From assembly GCF_041103235.1 (NCBI RefSeq), contig NZ_JBGCUN010000001.1, positions 248,001-312,000 of the forward strand: DNA of 64,000 nt, given 5' to 3'. The number at the start of each line of letters is the position of its first letter. The first letter of the stretch is position 1. Shown piece after piece: positions 41,796 to 51,108 of the stretch. The position numbers and the translations under genes were made by a program. The notes beneath the pieces were generated by a model. That model ran no database searches. It saw only the letters and a list, made by a program, of their open reading frames with translations, and had not been told where the DNA came from. Source of the DNA: Yoonia sp. R2331. Its GTDB lineage: Bacteria > Pseudomonadota > Alphaproteobacteria > Rhodobacterales > Rhodobacteraceae.

Positions 41796-42263
41796 ATGTC
41801 TCAGCTACGCCCCCTTTTGGTGCCTGGTGCCACGTATTTCTTTACGGTTCGCCTGAAGGATCCGACGTCGAAGCTGCTGATCAGTCAGGTCGACCTGCTG
41901 CGTCAGGCGGTGCGGGCTTGCCGCCAGCAGATGCCGTTTCATATCGGGTCAAGTGTGGTCTTGCCCAACAGAATGCACACGATCTGGACGTTGCCGCCCG
42001 GCGACGATGATTATGGCAAGCGCTGGAAGATGATAAAAACCACCTTTGCGCGCCATGCCCAAGTGCCGCGCCGCGCGGTCACCAATGGGCTGTGGCAGCG
42101 CCGCTATTGGGAAGTGCCGGTTCTGGCCCAGGGCGAGTTAGACGAATACGAGGCGATGATCTGGCATGCCGCGGTCAGCGAAGGCTTGGTCAAACGGCCA
42201 GAGGATTGGCCCTATTGCACCATCTCGCGTGCGCGGACGTGGGATGCTGAACTGGTCGAGTGA
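41796..42263 (+). CDS. RAYT-type Y1 transposase (REP-associated), HUH motif degenerate
   Basis: A 155-residue IS200/IS605-like TnpA relative of the RAYT class. Family landmarks are GATYFFTVRL at the N-terminus, TIWTLPPGDDD, RWKMIKTTFAR, GLWQRRYWEV and EGLVKRPEDWPYCTISRAR. The HUH metal motif, normally PNHVH or PDHLH, reads PNRMH here, with Arg (AGA) in place of the first His. The tyrosine candidate is in LDEYEAM. No flanking ends or partner tnpB are visible, so it is a single-copy domesticated gene or a decaying relic. RAYTs mobilise palindromic REP sequences. Confidence 0.82.
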   Translation: MSQLRPLLVPGATYFFTVRLKDPTSKLLISQVDLLRQAVRACRQQMPFHIGSSVVLPNRMHTIWTLPPGDDDYGKRWKMIKTTFARHAQVPRRAVTNGLWQRRYWEVPVLAQGELDEYEAMIWHAAVSEGLVKRPEDWPYCTISRARTWDAELVE

Positions 42264-42267
42264 CGCG

Positions 42268-43185
42268 TCAGAACCATTGCCCCGGTTCCATCAGCCCCAG
42301 ATCCATCAACTGCTGCGAATGCCACGAAAACTGCGTGGAATTGCGCCACTGAAAGCTGTCGATCTGATAGCCGCTGCCCGGATTACGCTTTAGCGCCTTG
42401 GCGGTACGGAATGAACAGACCGATGCGGTCAACGAATGATGCCAGGGGCAGGCGTAGGTATTGTATTCGGGATCATTCAGCGTGTGGTCCGCCAAAAGCT
42501 TGAGCCCCGGTCGGGCCCGAAACAGGCCAATCCGGTCGATCCGGCGGCGGGTGTAGGGCACATGTTCCTCGTACCGCCAGCGCAGGCCACCAAAGAAATC
42601 CAACTGCCGTTCCTGCACGGTGCCGCGGTTGTCGCGGCGGGCCAGCGCGTAGTAGCCGGATTTGTCCAGATGCGCGTCATCCAGCGACACGGCATCGGGA
42701 TGCGCGCCCAGATCACCCGCATAAAGGTCGACCACATAGGTCAGCACGGAATCGCGCCGTTCTTCGGTGGCAAAGGCCAGCATCTCGCCAATGGTCCGGT
42801 GTTCGCAAAACGGAAAGAACAGGTATTCGCTGTTGTAGCCGTAATAGACCCAGCGGCCCGGAACCGCCTTGATGACGGTGTTGACCACGTCTTCCAGTGC
42901 GGCGTCTTCCATCATGTTGTGATGCACCCGGACCACCTGATCGCCAAGCGCATCATCCAGCATGATATCGCCGGCCCCTGCGACCACGACCGTGCCAAAG
43001 CCCATGTCCAGATGGTGCCGCACGGTGCTGTCAATCTCGACCTCGTCTTCCAGCAGGATCACCGCAACCGCCCCTTTGCCAAGGGCCGCTTTGCTACCGC
43101 GTGAAAATGCCTGAAGGCTGTCAAAGATCATCTGCTGCTGTCTGTCGTTCGTGTTTTGCGCAAGGTCGCGCGGTTTGGGTGTCAT
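42268..43185 (-). CDS. Glycosyltransferase family 2-like protein
   Basis: A 305-residue protein starting [18 protein letters not shown]. It has a GT-A-like early segment ([20 protein letters not shown]), then [12 protein letters not shown], and an acidic pair region [14 protein letters not shown] characteristic aromatic-rich tail follows ([16 protein letters not shown] and [20 protein letters not shown]). I recognise it as the type annotated as glycosyltransferase family 2 in roseobacters, but the substrate is unknown. It is convergent with the RAYT gene and divergent from miaB, with a short 63-base promoter interval. Confidence 0.72.
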   Translation of the reverse strand: MTPKPRDLAQNTNDRQQQMIFDSLQAFSRGSKAALGKGAVAVILLEDEVEIDSTVRHHLDMGFGTVVVAGAGDIMLDDALGDQVVRVHHNMMEDAALEDVVNTVIKAVPGRWVYYGYNSEYLFFPFCEHRTIGEMLAFATEERRDSVLTYVVDLYAGDLGAHPDAVSLDDAHLDKSGYYALARRDNRGTVQERQLDFFGGLRWRYEEHVPYTRRRIDRIGLFRARPGLKLLADHTLNDPEYNTYACPWHHSLTASVCSFRTAKALKRNPGSGYQIDSFQWRNSTQFSWHSQQLMDLGLMEPGQWF

Positions 43186-43248
43186 TGCAAGTGCGCGCCG
43201 CCCCGGATAGAACCCGCGCGATCATCCCCCAGCGTAATGGAAAAAACC

Positions 43249-44568
43249 ATGTCCGCCCCTAAGAAACTGTTTATCAAAACCTACGGCTGTCAAATGAACG
43301 TCTATGACAGCGAACGCATGTCAGAGGCGCTGGGCGGGCAGGGGTATGTCGAAACCCAGACCCCCGATGACGCGGACATGATCCTGCTGAACACCTGCCA
43401 CATCCGCGAAAAGGCTGCGGAAAAGGTCTATTCAGAGCTGGGGCGCTTCAAGGGGTTGAAAGCTGAAAAGCCGGACCTGAAGATCGGTGTTGCGGGCTGC
43501 GTCGCGCAAGCGGAGGGTGAAGAGATCATGCGCCGCCAGCCGCTTGTCGATCTGGTCGTTGGCCCGCAAAGCTATCACCGTCTGCCCGCGATGGAAGAAG
43601 CTGTGGCAAAGGGCAAAAAGGCGCTCGACACCGATTTCCCAGAGGATGACAAGTTCGAAACGCTCAAGACACGGGCCAAGGCCAAGCGTGGTCCGACGGC
43701 GTTTTTGACCGTGCAGGAAGGCTGTGACAAGTTCTGCGCCTTTTGCGTGGTCCCCTATACCCGCGGGGCAGAGGTCAGCCGCCCCGCTGACCGCGTTATC
43801 CGCGAGGCGCAGGAACTGGTCGCGGCAGGCGTGCGTGAAATCACGCTGCTGGGCCAGAACGTGAACGCCTATCACGGGCACGAAGGTGGGCTTGCGGGGC
43901 TGATCTGGGCGCTGGACAAGGTCGACGGGCTGGAGCGCATCCGCTTTACCACCAGCCATCCCAATGACATGGACGACGCGCTGATCGAGGCGCATGGCAC
44001 TTGCGACAAGCTGATGCCCTATCTGCATCTGCCGGTGCAATCAGGCTCTGACCGCATCCTCAAGGCGATGAACCGCAAGCATACGGCCGAAAGCTATATC
44101 CGCCTGATCGAACGCATTCGCGCCGCGCGGCCTGATATCCTGCTGTCGGGCGATTTTATCGTGGGCTTCCCCGGTGAGACCGATCAGGACTTTGCCGACA
44201 CGATGGACCTGATCCGTCAGGTCAATTACGGTCAGGCCTATTCATTCAAATACTCCACCCGTCCCGGCACGCCTGCGGCTGAAAAACCGCAACTGCCAGA
44301 GGATGTGATGAACGCCCGCCTGCAAGACCTGCAAGCCTTGCTGCGCAGCCAACAACAGGCCGTGCAAGAGACGATGGTCGGGCGCGATGTGAAGGTCTTA
44401 TTTGAAAAGGCGGGGCGCGAGCCGGGGCAAATGATTGGAAAATCAGACTATTTGCACGCGGTCTATGCGGACGCACCGGATAGTGTTCTGGGTCAGGTTG
44501 TGCCGGTCAGAATCACACAGTCGAGCCCGAACTCCCTCAAAGGGGTGCTGATCAGCGAAATGGGCTGA
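43249..44568 (+). CDS. miaB: tRNA-2-methylthio-N6-dimethylallyladenosine synthase
   Basis: Radical-SAM methylthiotransferase that adds a methylthio group to isopentenyl-adenosine 37 of tRNAs. The 439-residue protein shows the N-terminal UPF0004 cysteines ([33 protein letters not shown]), the radical-SAM CxxxCxxC in [17 protein letters not shown] and a C-terminal TRAM domain. ATG 43249 gives the canonical start [11 protein letters not shown] 43237 is possible. It begins the conserved block that continues with phoH, although two envelope genes are inserted between. Confidence 0.96.
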   Translation: MSAPKKLFIKTYGCQMNVYDSERMSEALGGQGYVETQTPDDADMILLNTCHIREKAAEKVYSELGRFKGLKAEKPDLKIGVAGCVAQAEGEEIMRRQPLVDLVVGPQSYHRLPAMEEAVAKGKKALDTDFPEDDKFETLKTRAKAKRGPTAFLTVQEGCDKFCAFCVVPYTRGAEVSRPADRVIREAQELVAAGVREITLLGQNVNAYHGHEGGLAGLIWALDKVDGLERIRFTTSHPNDMDDALIEAHGTCDKLMPYLHLPVQSGSDRILKAMNRKHTAESYIRLIERIRAARPDILLSGDFIVGFPGETDQDFADTMDLIRQVNYGQAYSFKYSTRPGTPAAEKPQLPEDVMNARLQDLQALLRSQQQAVQETMVGRDVKVLFEKAGREPGQMIGKSDYLHAVYADAPDSVLGQVVPVRITQSSPNSLKGVLISEMG

Positions 44569-44780
44569 TCACACCCGGTTTGCCCCATTTTCGGTACATT
44601 TCGTTACCTAAGGTCACCCAATCAACCCATTCAGCACCAATTGTTGCCGGTGCGTACACAATATATGGTAAATATGTCTTTTCTCGGGCATATACCTTGC
44701 TAAGGTTACGGAAATTTCCGCTAAGTAGGGCCAAACGCGCGCAGTGTGTGGCGCGCTGCAAAAATCAAGGGGTGAAAGCC

Positions 44781-45341
44781 GTGGCATCAACATTTCAAAA
44801 AGCAAAGTCAGCCTTGGCCGCTGCTCTCGTGCTTGGCATGGTCGCTGGACCAGCCACGGCGCAAGAACAGCGTGTCATCGAAGGTGAAGAATATACGCCA
44901 ACCATCTGGATTGACCCCGATGGCTGCGAACACTGGGTGATGGACGACGGCTTTGAAGGCTATATGTCCCCGCACCGCAACCGTGACGGCAGCCCGGTCT
45001 GCCACCGCAGCGAAATCTGCGGCGTGATCCCGACCGATACGCTGTTTGCCAATGACGAACCGTGGATCCCGGCCCATGCCAAGGCGCAGCTGATGGACTT
45101 CTTCAATCAGGCCGACGCCTTTGGGTTCCTGATCTACGGGCACACCGACGCCAACGCATCGGATGAATACAACATGCGCCTGTCAGAGCGCCGCGCCAAC
45201 ATGGTCGCGGGCATCGCCCAAGCGGCTGGCAAGCGGGTTGTGGATGTGCGCGGCTTTGGCGAGCGTCGTCCGCGCGCCGAAGGTCATTCGGCGGCTGCCT
45301 ACGCGCAGAACCGTCGCGTTGAAATCTACTGCATTAAATAA
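44781..45341 (+). CDS. OmpA-family outer membrane protein with N-terminal Cys/Trp module
   Basis: A 186-residue exported protein. GTG 44781 is chosen because AGGGG lies eight bases upstream and it gives a signal peptide (KSALAAALVLGMVAGPATAQ). Residues about 41-75 hold a small module (TIWIDPDGCEHWVMDDGFEG) that recurs in the next gene. The C-terminal OmpA domain binds peptidoglycan, with GHTDANASDEYNMRLSERRA and NRRVEIYC. Four cysteines in the first half of the mature protein suggest disulfides. It is probably co-transcribed with the lipoprotein 11 bases downstream. Confidence 0.88.
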   Translation: MASTFQKAKSALAAALVLGMVAGPATAQEQRVIEGEEYTPTIWIDPDGCEHWVMDDGFEGYMSPHRNRDGSPVCHRSEICGVIPTDTLFANDEPWIPAHAKAQLMDFFNQADAFGFLIYGHTDANASDEYNMRLSERRANMVAGIAQAAGKRVVDVRGFGERRPRAEGHSAAAYAQNRRVEIYCIK

Positions 45342-45352
45342 GGAGCGGCACG

Positions 45353-45691
45353 ATGACTGCATTGAAAATCTCCGCCCTTCTGGTTGCCGGCCTGTCCGTC
45401 TCTGGCTGTGCTGAACAGCTGGTCAGCATCGCTGGCATCGAAGGCGGCAACCGTACCGGCGCTGAACGTTTTGTTGACGCCGGCACCGACGCCAAGAACC
45501 TGTCGACCCTCGTGGCCGGTATCTGGGTTGACCCCAACGGCTGTGACCACTGGATCATCGACGACGGCATCGAAGGTTACCTGTCAGAGCGTCTGACACC
45601 CGATGGCCGCCCGGTCTGTTCCGGCATCGCGCCGCCGAACATTGCGACCGGCCCGTTCCGTCAGGGCACCAACATTCCCGACCCGCTTTAA
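45353..45691 (+). CDS. Small lipoprotein sharing a module with the upstream OmpA protein
   Basis: A 112-residue lipoprotein with lipobox LSVSGC (Cys19). Residues 56-90 (GIWVDPNGCDHWIIDDGIEG and on to DGRPVC) match the module of the preceding OmpA-like protein, including both cysteines and the Trp residues. The C-terminal tail is Pro/Gly rich (PPNIATGPFRQGTNIPDPL). No other domain is seen. A strong terminator follows, so the pair is a two-gene unit, likely acting together at the outer membrane. Confidence 0.85.
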   Translation: MTALKISALLVAGLSVSGCAEQLVSIAGIEGGNRTGAERFVDAGTDAKNLSTLVAGIWVDPNGCDHWIIDDGIEGYLSERLTPDGRPVCSGIAPPNIATGPFRQGTNIPDPL

Positions 45692-45717
45692 GGGTTGCCG
45701 GAAAACCAATCACGAAG

Positions 45718-45747
45718 GGGCCGCAACATCACGTTGCGGCCCTTTTT
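45718..45747 (+). terminator. Intrinsic terminator after the OmpA/lipoprotein pair
   Basis: GGGCCGCAAC (45718-45727) and GTTGCGGCCC (45733-45742) form a perfect 10-bp stem with loop ATCAC, followed by TTTTT. Confidence 0.93.
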
Positions 45748-45843
45748 CGTCTCAATCTCGTGACATTTACCACGCTGTCCCTTGCGTCTGCCACAGCGCC
45801 TTGCCACCATTGGAATCAGCCACTTTGTGATCAGGAGATTTGA

Positions 45844-46857
45844 TTGGCGACAACCGCCCTTCCCCCCGCTGACGACATTTCGGAAACCTTGCTGGAATTT
45901 CCCGACAACTTCTTGTTGATCGACCTCTGCGGTGAACATGACCGCAATCTGGCCACCATAGAAACGCAAACCGGCGTGCAGATTTTGCGGCGCGGTAATC
46001 AGCTTGCCATTGTGGGCGAGGAAGGCCCCCGGACAGAAGCCGCCGAGGTGCTGCGCGCGCTTTACCAAAGGTTGGAAGCAGGCAAGACGTTGGAACCCGG
46101 CGACATCGACCGCGAATTCCGCATGGGCAACCCCGGCCCCGAAAACCCGACCGAGCCGGGCGACCAGAAAGAACTGTTCAAAGGCGGCAACGCCGACCGG
46201 ATCGAGATCAAGACCCGCAAGAAACTGGTCGAACCCCGCACAGAGGCGCAAAAGGCCTACGTGCGCAGCCTGTTTGACAATGAACTGGCCTTTGGCATCG
46301 GCCCTGCGGGCACTGGCAAGACCTATCTTGCGGTGGCGGTGGGCGTGAACATGTTCATTTCTGGCCATGTGGACCGGATCATTCTGTCGCGTCCGGCGGT
46401 CGAGGCGGGCGAAAAGCTGGGCTATCTGCCGGGTGACATGAAGGACAAGGTCGATCCTTATATGCAGCCGCTTTATGACGCGCTGAACGACTTTTTGCCG
46501 GGCAAACAGGCCGCTAAACTGATCGAAGAAAAACGGATCGAAATCGCGCCGCTGGCCTTCATGCGCGGGCGGACGCTGTCGAATGCCTTTGTGGTACTGG
46601 ACGAGGCGCAGAACGCCACGTCGATGCAAATGAAGATGTTCCTGACCCGTTTGGGTGAAGGCTCGCGCATGGTCATCACCGGGGACCGCACCCAGATTGA
46701 TTTGCCACGCGGCGTGTCTTCGGGGCTGTGGGATGCGGAACGGCTGCTGAAATCCATCCCCAAGATCAGCTTTAACTACTTCACCTCAAAGGATGTTGTG
46801 CGCCACCCACTGGTCGCCGCAATTATCGAAGCCTACGAGGCGGAAGAGGCGAAGTGA
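45844..46857 (+). CDS. phoH: PhoH-like ATPase
   Basis: A 337-residue PhoH family ATPase (PhoL/YbeZ type), which works with YbeY in RNA metabolism. The Walker A motif is GIGPAGTGKTYLAVA, Walker B is FVVLDEAQNA, and sensor-like ITGDRTQIDLP follows. An N-terminal KH-like region covers about residues 20-90. Translation starts at TTG 45844 with AGGAGA shortly upstream. Its stop overlaps the start of ybeY by four bases, the standard phoH-ybeY coupling. Confidence 0.95.
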   Translation: MATTALPPADDISETLLEFPDNFLLIDLCGEHDRNLATIETQTGVQILRRGNQLAIVGEEGPRTEAAEVLRALYQRLEAGKTLEPGDIDREFRMGNPGPENPTEPGDQKELFKGGNADRIEIKTRKKLVEPRTEAQKAYVRSLFDNELAFGIGPAGTGKTYLAVAVGVNMFISGHVDRIILSRPAVEAGEKLGYLPGDMKDKVDPYMQPLYDALNDFLPGKQAAKLIEEKRIEIAPLAFMRGRTLSNAFVVLDEAQNATSMQMKMFLTRLGEGSRMVITGDRTQIDLPRGVSSGLWDAERLLKSIPKISFNYFTSKDVVRHPLVAAIIEAYEAEEAK

Positions 46858-47354
46858 CTGTCGATTGCCTGATCGAGGACACACGCTGGGCTGCATTTGA
46901 ACTGGAACCGCTGGCCAAGGCCGCCGTTGCGGCCGCACTTGAAGGTGTGGGGCTGGAACCGACCGTCTGGGATATCAGCCTGATGGCCTGCGACGATGCC
47001 CGGATCGCCACGCTGAACGCGGATTTTCGCGGCAAACCGCAGCCGACCAACGTGCTGTCGTGGCCGTCCGTCGAACGCGGTGTGGCCGCCGCAGGCGAAA
47101 CCCCTTTGCCACCTGACCCGACTGAACCCGAACTGGGTGATATCGCCATCGCCTACGACACTTGCGCAGCAGAGGCAGCCGCAGCCGGCAAACCGATGGC
47201 CGATCACGTCACCCATCTGATCGTTCACGGGACATTACACCTTTTGGGCTATGACCACGAGCGTGACGCGGATGCCACCCTGATGGAGGGGTTGGAATCA
47301 CAGATACTTGGCAATATGGGCCTCTCTGACCCATATAGGGATCAGGGCGAATAG
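46854..47354 (+). CDS. ybeY: Endoribonuclease YbeY (rRNA maturation factor)
   Basis: A 166-residue metal-dependent RNase for 16S rRNA 3'-end maturation and ribosome quality control. The zinc motif H-x3-H-x5-H is in HLIVHGTLHLLGYDHE. The start is GTG 46854, coupled to phoH. NADFRGKPQPTNVLSWP is the usual family segment. The next gene, a CorC/HlyC-type CBS protein, follows after 23 bases, so the run reads as one operon. Confidence 0.95.
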   Translation: MTVDCLIEDTRWAAFELEPLAKAAVAAALEGVGLEPTVWDISLMACDDARIATLNADFRGKPQPTNVLSWPSVERGVAAAGETPLPPDPTEPELGDIAIAYDTCAAEAAAAGKPMADHVTHLIVHGTLHLLGYDHERDADATLMEGLESQILGNMGLSDPYRDQGE

Positions 47355-47377
47355 CGCCCGCTAGATGGCTGGAGACA

Positions 47378-48256
47378 ATGAACGACACCAATGACGGATC
47401 GTCTAACGCGGCGCAACGCGCGCAGGACGACCAAAGAGACGAAGATGATCGCGGCTTTTTCAGCCGCTTGATTGACGCGCTCAACCCCCAGACAGAGACA
47501 GCAGAACTGACAGAAGATGCGGGGCGGACAGCGCCGCAGCAAACCACGCTTGGCCTGTTGAACCTGCGCCGGATGCGGGTCGAGGATGTGATGATCCCCT
47601 CGGCAGATATCAAGGCCACGCCCGTTGGGGCGTCAAAGGATGAACTGGTGGGCGTGTTTCGCGATTGCGGGTTGACCCGTTTGCCGGTGTTTGACGGTAC
47701 GCTGGATACGCCGATTGGCTTTGTGAACCTCAAGGATTTTGCGCTGCGCTATGGTTTTAACGGCGACGGCGACAGCTTTAATTTGCGCGATATGGTCCGC
47801 CCTCTGTTGTTCGTACCACCGTCGATGTCGCTGGGTGTGCTGCTGCAAAAGATGCAGGCCGAACGCACCCATATGGCGCTGGTGATCGACGAATATGGCG
47901 GCACCGATGGGCTTGTCACCATCGAAGACCTGATTGAACAGGTTGTGGGCGCCATCGAAGACGAACATGACGTGGACGAGGCGAAAAGCTGGGTCGCCGA
48001 AGGCAGCGGCGTCTATCTGGCGCAGGCCAAGACCGATCTTGAGGATTTCGAAGCCGAGATTGGCATGGCGCTGACCGACCACGAGGATATCGACGAGGAA
48101 GAGATCGACACGCTTGGCGGTCTGGTTTTCATGCTGTCCGGCCATGTGCCTGCACGGGGCGAGCTGATCCCGCATCCCAATGGCGTGGAATTCGAGGTGC
48201 TGGACGCCGACCCTCGGCGAATCAAGCGCCTGCGGGTGCGTATGCCCAAGGGCTGA
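47378..48256 (+). CDS. corC: CBS-domain transporter-associated protein (CorC/HlyC family)
   Basis: A 292-residue soluble protein with two CBS domains (about residues 65-190; MRVEDVMIPSADIKATPVG, GLTRLPVFDGTLDTPIGFVN, MALVIDEYGGTDGLVTIEDL) and a C-terminal CorC_HlyC domain (TLGGLVFMLSGHVPARGE). It lacks the membrane CNNM domain. Family members are linked to magnesium/cobalt efflux; labels such as hemolysin are historical. It lies between ybeY and lnt in the conserved order. Confidence 0.92.
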   Translation: MNDTNDGSSNAAQRAQDDQRDEDDRGFFSRLIDALNPQTETAELTEDAGRTAPQQTTLGLLNLRRMRVEDVMIPSADIKATPVGASKDELVGVFRDCGLTRLPVFDGTLDTPIGFVNLKDFALRYGFNGDGDSFNLRDMVRPLLFVPPSMSLGVLLQKMQAERTHMALVIDEYGGTDGLVTIEDLIEQVVGAIEDEHDVDEAKSWVAEGSGVYLAQAKTDLEDFEAEIGMALTDHEDIDEEEIDTLGGLVFMLSGHVPARGELIPHPNGVEFEVLDADPRRIKRLRVRMPKG

Positions 48257-48260
48257 CACG

Positions 48261-49736
48261 GTGCGGATTGCCTCTTGGTTGCACGACGGGCCGCGCTGGC
48301 GCAGGGCAGCTGTTCTTGCGGCATTGGGCGCTATCTGCGGGCTGGGGCAGGCCCCGTTGGGCCTGTGGTGGGCCACGCTTGCGGCCCTTGCGGTCGTCCT
48401 GATCCTTGTCCCTGCCGCCCCTACGCCGCGTCGCGCTTTTGGTGCATGCTGGGCCTTTGGTCTGGGCTATTTCGCGCTGACGCTGCGCTGGATTGTTGAA
48501 CCCTTTCTGGTCGATGCCGCCAGCACCGGATGGATGGCCCCGTTTGCGATTGTCCTGATGGCCAGTGGGGCTGCGCTGTTCTGGGGTGCCGCTGCATGGG
48601 GTGCTGCGCGATTGCATAGCGGCGCGCTGGGCCTTGCCATGATGCTCACACTGGCAGAGGCGACACGGTCGCTGATCCTCACCGGGTTCCCCTGGGCGCT
48701 GATTGGCCATGTCTGGGTGGACACGCCTATCGCGCAGGCGGCAGCACTTGTCGGGCCTCACGGGCTGACGCTGATCACTTTGGTGATCGCCTGGTCTTTG
48801 TCCGTTTCAGTGCGGTTTGACCTGCGCGCGGCGGCGGTTCAGATTTTGGCTGTTGCCGCATGGTTGTTGCTGAACCCCGGACCGGCCCCGGACAATACCG
48901 GCCCGATGATCCGGTTGGTACAGCCCAACGTGCCGCAGGATCAAAAGTGGGACCCCGCCAAGCGGCAAGCAAACTTTGACCGCATTCTTGCAATGACAGC
49001 CGCGGGCGCGCGGCCCGCGCTGATCGTCTGGCCTGAAACGGCGATCCCGGTGCTGATGGATTTTGCGCAGCCGCAGCTTGATCTCGCGTCAGATGCGGCG
49101 GGCGGTGTGCCCTTGATCACCGGCATCAACCGCAGCGACGGGCAGCGGTACTACAATTCATTTGTGCTGCTCGGGCAGGGTGGGGTGACCACCCGTATCT
49201 ATGACAAGGCGCATCTGGCCCCCTTTGGCGAATACATCCCCTTTGGTGAATGGCTGGACCAATTCGGCATCCGGGGGCTGGCCGCATCGCAGGGCGGCGG
49301 TTTCACCGCAGGCGGTGTCCAGCCGCTGGTCGAAATCCCCGGCATTGGCCCTGCGCGCGCGCTAATCTGTTATGAAGGCATCTTTGCCGAAGAAGTGGGC
49401 CACACTGACCGCCCGCGCCTGATGGTGCTGATCACCAACGACGCGTGGTTCGGCACTGCCGCTGGCCCCTATCAGCATCTGGCGCAAGCGCAGCTGCGCG
49501 CGATTGAACAGGGCGTGCCGATGGTGCGGGTGGCAAATACCGGGGTCAGCGCGATGATTGATGCGCGCGGGCGGATCACCGCAATGGTGCCGCTGGGGCA
49601 GGCGGGCGCACCCGATGTGCCGCTGCCACCAGTGCGCGCCTTGACGGTCTATGCACAGACCGGCGATCTGCCGATTTTGATGCTGGCGCTTTTGTCACTG
49701 GTGGCTGCGACGTGGCGGCAGCGACGCTTTTCGTGA
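48261..49736 (+). CDS. lnt: Apolipoprotein N-acyltransferase
   Basis: A 491-residue inner-membrane enzyme that adds the third acyl chain to lipoproteins. Several N-terminal membrane helices precede a nitrilase-fold periplasmic domain whose catalytic triad is visible: Glu in IVWPETAIPVL, Lys in RIYDKAHLAPFGEY and Cys in ARALICYEGIF. GTG 48261 is chosen because AAGGG lies eight bases upstream and it follows the corC stop. A hairpin terminator follows. The many lipoproteins in this window would be its substrates. Confidence 0.94.
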   Translation: MRIASWLHDGPRWRRAAVLAALGAICGLGQAPLGLWWATLAALAVVLILVPAAPTPRRAFGACWAFGLGYFALTLRWIVEPFLVDAASTGWMAPFAIVLMASGAALFWGAAAWGAARLHSGALGLAMMLTLAEATRSLILTGFPWALIGHVWVDTPIAQAAALVGPHGLTLITLVIAWSLSVSVRFDLRAAAVQILAVAAWLLLNPGPAPDNTGPMIRLVQPNVPQDQKWDPAKRQANFDRILAMTAAGARPALIVWPETAIPVLMDFAQPQLDLASDAAGGVPLITGINRSDGQRYYNSFVLLGQGGVTTRIYDKAHLAPFGEYIPFGEWLDQFGIRGLAASQGGGFTAGGVQPLVEIPGIGPARALICYEGIFAEEVGHTDRPRLMVLITNDAWFGTAAGPYQHLAQAQLRAIEQGVPMVRVANTGVSAMIDARGRITAMVPLGQAGAPDVPLPPVRALTVYAQTGDLPILMLALLSLVAATWRQRRFS

Positions 49737-49750
49737 TTGACGCAATTGGA

Positions 49751-49777
49751 CCAGCCGCGTATCGAAGCGGCTGGTTT
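49751..49777 (+). terminator. Terminator-like hairpin after lnt
   Basis: CCAGCCGC (49751-49758) and GCGGCTGG (49767-49774) form a perfect 8-bp stem followed by TTT. The last T residues already belong to the first stem of the following riboswitch. Confidence 0.6.
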
Positions 49778-49822
49778 GTCACAACGGCTTCCTGACGTGA
49801 CAATGGTACATTTTATCGGAGC
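49776..49822 (+). promoter_or_regulatory. SAM/SAH riboswitch in the metK leader
   Basis: TTGTCAC (49776-49782) pairs with GTGACAA (49797-49803) around the loop AACGGCTTCCTGAC. The loop segment GCTTC (49787-49791) can pair with GGAGC (49818-49822), which is the ribosome-binding site of metK, making the expected pseudoknot. The hallmark CACAACGGCTTCCTGACGTG and the place before metK match the SAM/SAH riboswitch class of Rhodobacterales. Ligand binding would hide the GGAG site and stop translation. Confidence 0.9.
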
Positions 49823-49827
49823 ATCTC

Positions 49828-51009
49828 ATGGCACGAAACGACTATATCTTCACCTCTGAATCCGTTTCAGAGGGGCATCCTGACAAGGTCTGTGATCGGA
49901 TTTCCGACGCCGTGCTTGATGCATTCCTCGCTGAAGAACCCGAAGCGCGGGTCGCGGCTGAAACCTTTGCCACCACCAACCGCGTTGTCATCGGCGGTGA
50001 GGTGGGCCTGTCGGATCAGGCCAAACTGCATGACTACATGGGCAAGATCGAAGACATTGCCCGTGCCTGCATCAAAGACATCGGCTATGAGCAGGACAAG
50101 TTTCACCACGCCACCTGCGAGATTACGAACCTGCTGCACGAACAATCCGCGCATATCGCGCAAGGTGTGGATGCGGCTGCCGACAAGGATGAAGGTGCTG
50201 GCGACCAGGGTATTATGTTCGGCTACGCCACAACGGAAACCGACGCGCTGATGCCCGCGCCCATTCAGTACAGCCATGCGATCCTGCGGCGGCTGGCTGA
50301 GGTCCGTAAGGACGGCACCGAACCCGCCCTTGGCCCCGACGCAAAAAGCCAGCTGTCGGTGGTCTATAAGGATGGTAAGCCGGTTGGTGTTTCCTCGCTG
50401 GTATTGTCGACGCAACATCTGGACCCGGACCTGACCAGTGCCGATATCCGCGCCATCGTCGAGCCCTATTTCCACGAGGTTCTGCCCGCAGGCTGGTTGA
50501 CCGATCAGACGGTCTGGCACGTAAACCCCACCGGCAAATTCGTGATTGGCGGTCCTGATGGTGACGCGGGCCTGACGGGCCGCAAGATCATAGTGGATAC
50601 CTATGGTGGTGCAGCCCCCCACGGTGGCGGCGCGTTTTCCGGCAAAGACCCAACCAAGGTTGACCGTTCGGCGGCCTATGCGGCGCGCTATCTGGCCAAG
50701 AACATCGTCGCCGCTGGCATGGCTGAGCGCTGCACGATCCAGCTGTCCTATGCCATTGGCGTGGCGGCGCCCTTGTCGATCTATGCCGACACCCATGGGA
50801 CCGGAGAGGTCGCCCCGGCTGCGATTGAAGCGGCGATTCCGCAGGTCATGGACCTGACCCCGCGCGGCATTCGTCAGCATCTGGGCCTGAACAAGCCGAT
50901 TTATCAGCGCACGGCGGCCTACGGCCACTTTGGGCGCGAGCCCGATGCAGACGGCGGATTTTCCTGGGAACGCACCGATCTGGCCGAGGCGCTCAAAAAA
51001 GCGGTCTAG
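49828..51009 (+). CDS. metK: S-adenosylmethionine synthetase
   Basis: A 393-residue enzyme forming SAM from methionine and ATP. Signature segments are [32 protein letters not shown] and [19 protein letters not shown]. Its Shine-Dalgarno GGAG lies inside the riboswitch pseudoknot, so SAM or SAH should repress translation. It follows lnt but is separated by a hairpin, giving it an independent transcript, and ends with a terminator hairpin before trmB. Confidence 0.97.
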   Translation: MARNDYIFTSESVSEGHPDKVCDRISDAVLDAFLAEEPEARVAAETFATTNRVVIGGEVGLSDQAKLHDYMGKIEDIARACIKDIGYEQDKFHHATCEITNLLHEQSAHIAQGVDAAADKDEGAGDQGIMFGYATTETDALMPAPIQYSHAILRRLAEVRKDGTEPALGPDAKSQLSVVYKDGKPVGVSSLVLSTQHLDPDLTSADIRAIVEPYFHEVLPAGWLTDQTVWHVNPTGKFVIGGPDGDAGLTGRKIIVDTYGGAAPHGGGAFSGKDPTKVDRSAAYAARYLAKNIVAAGMAERCTIQLSYAIGVAAPLSIYADTHGTGEVAPAAIEAAIPQVMDLTPRGIRQHLGLNKPIYQRTAAYGHFGREPDADGGFSWERTDLAEALKKAV

Positions 51010-51045
51010 CCACGGCGGGGTCCACCCCGCCCGACCCATGGATGC

Positions 51046-51071
51046 AAAGGCGGCACGTTTGGGCCGCCTTT
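51046..51071 (+). terminator. Terminator after metK
   Basis: AAAGGCGGC (51046-51054) and GCCGCCTTT (51063-51071) form a 9-bp stem with loop ACGTTTGG. A second hairpin, GGCGGGG/CCCCGCC, lies just upstream at about 51015-51032. The T-run is weak. Confidence 0.65.
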
Positions 51072-51108
51072 GTTGCGTTTGGAAGGCGGGATTGCTAAGG
51101 CGCGCCCC

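Noticed and set aside
47378-48256. Hemolysin
   Set aside because: The gene is a CBS/CorC-domain protein without a toxin domain; the label hemolysin is historical for this family.
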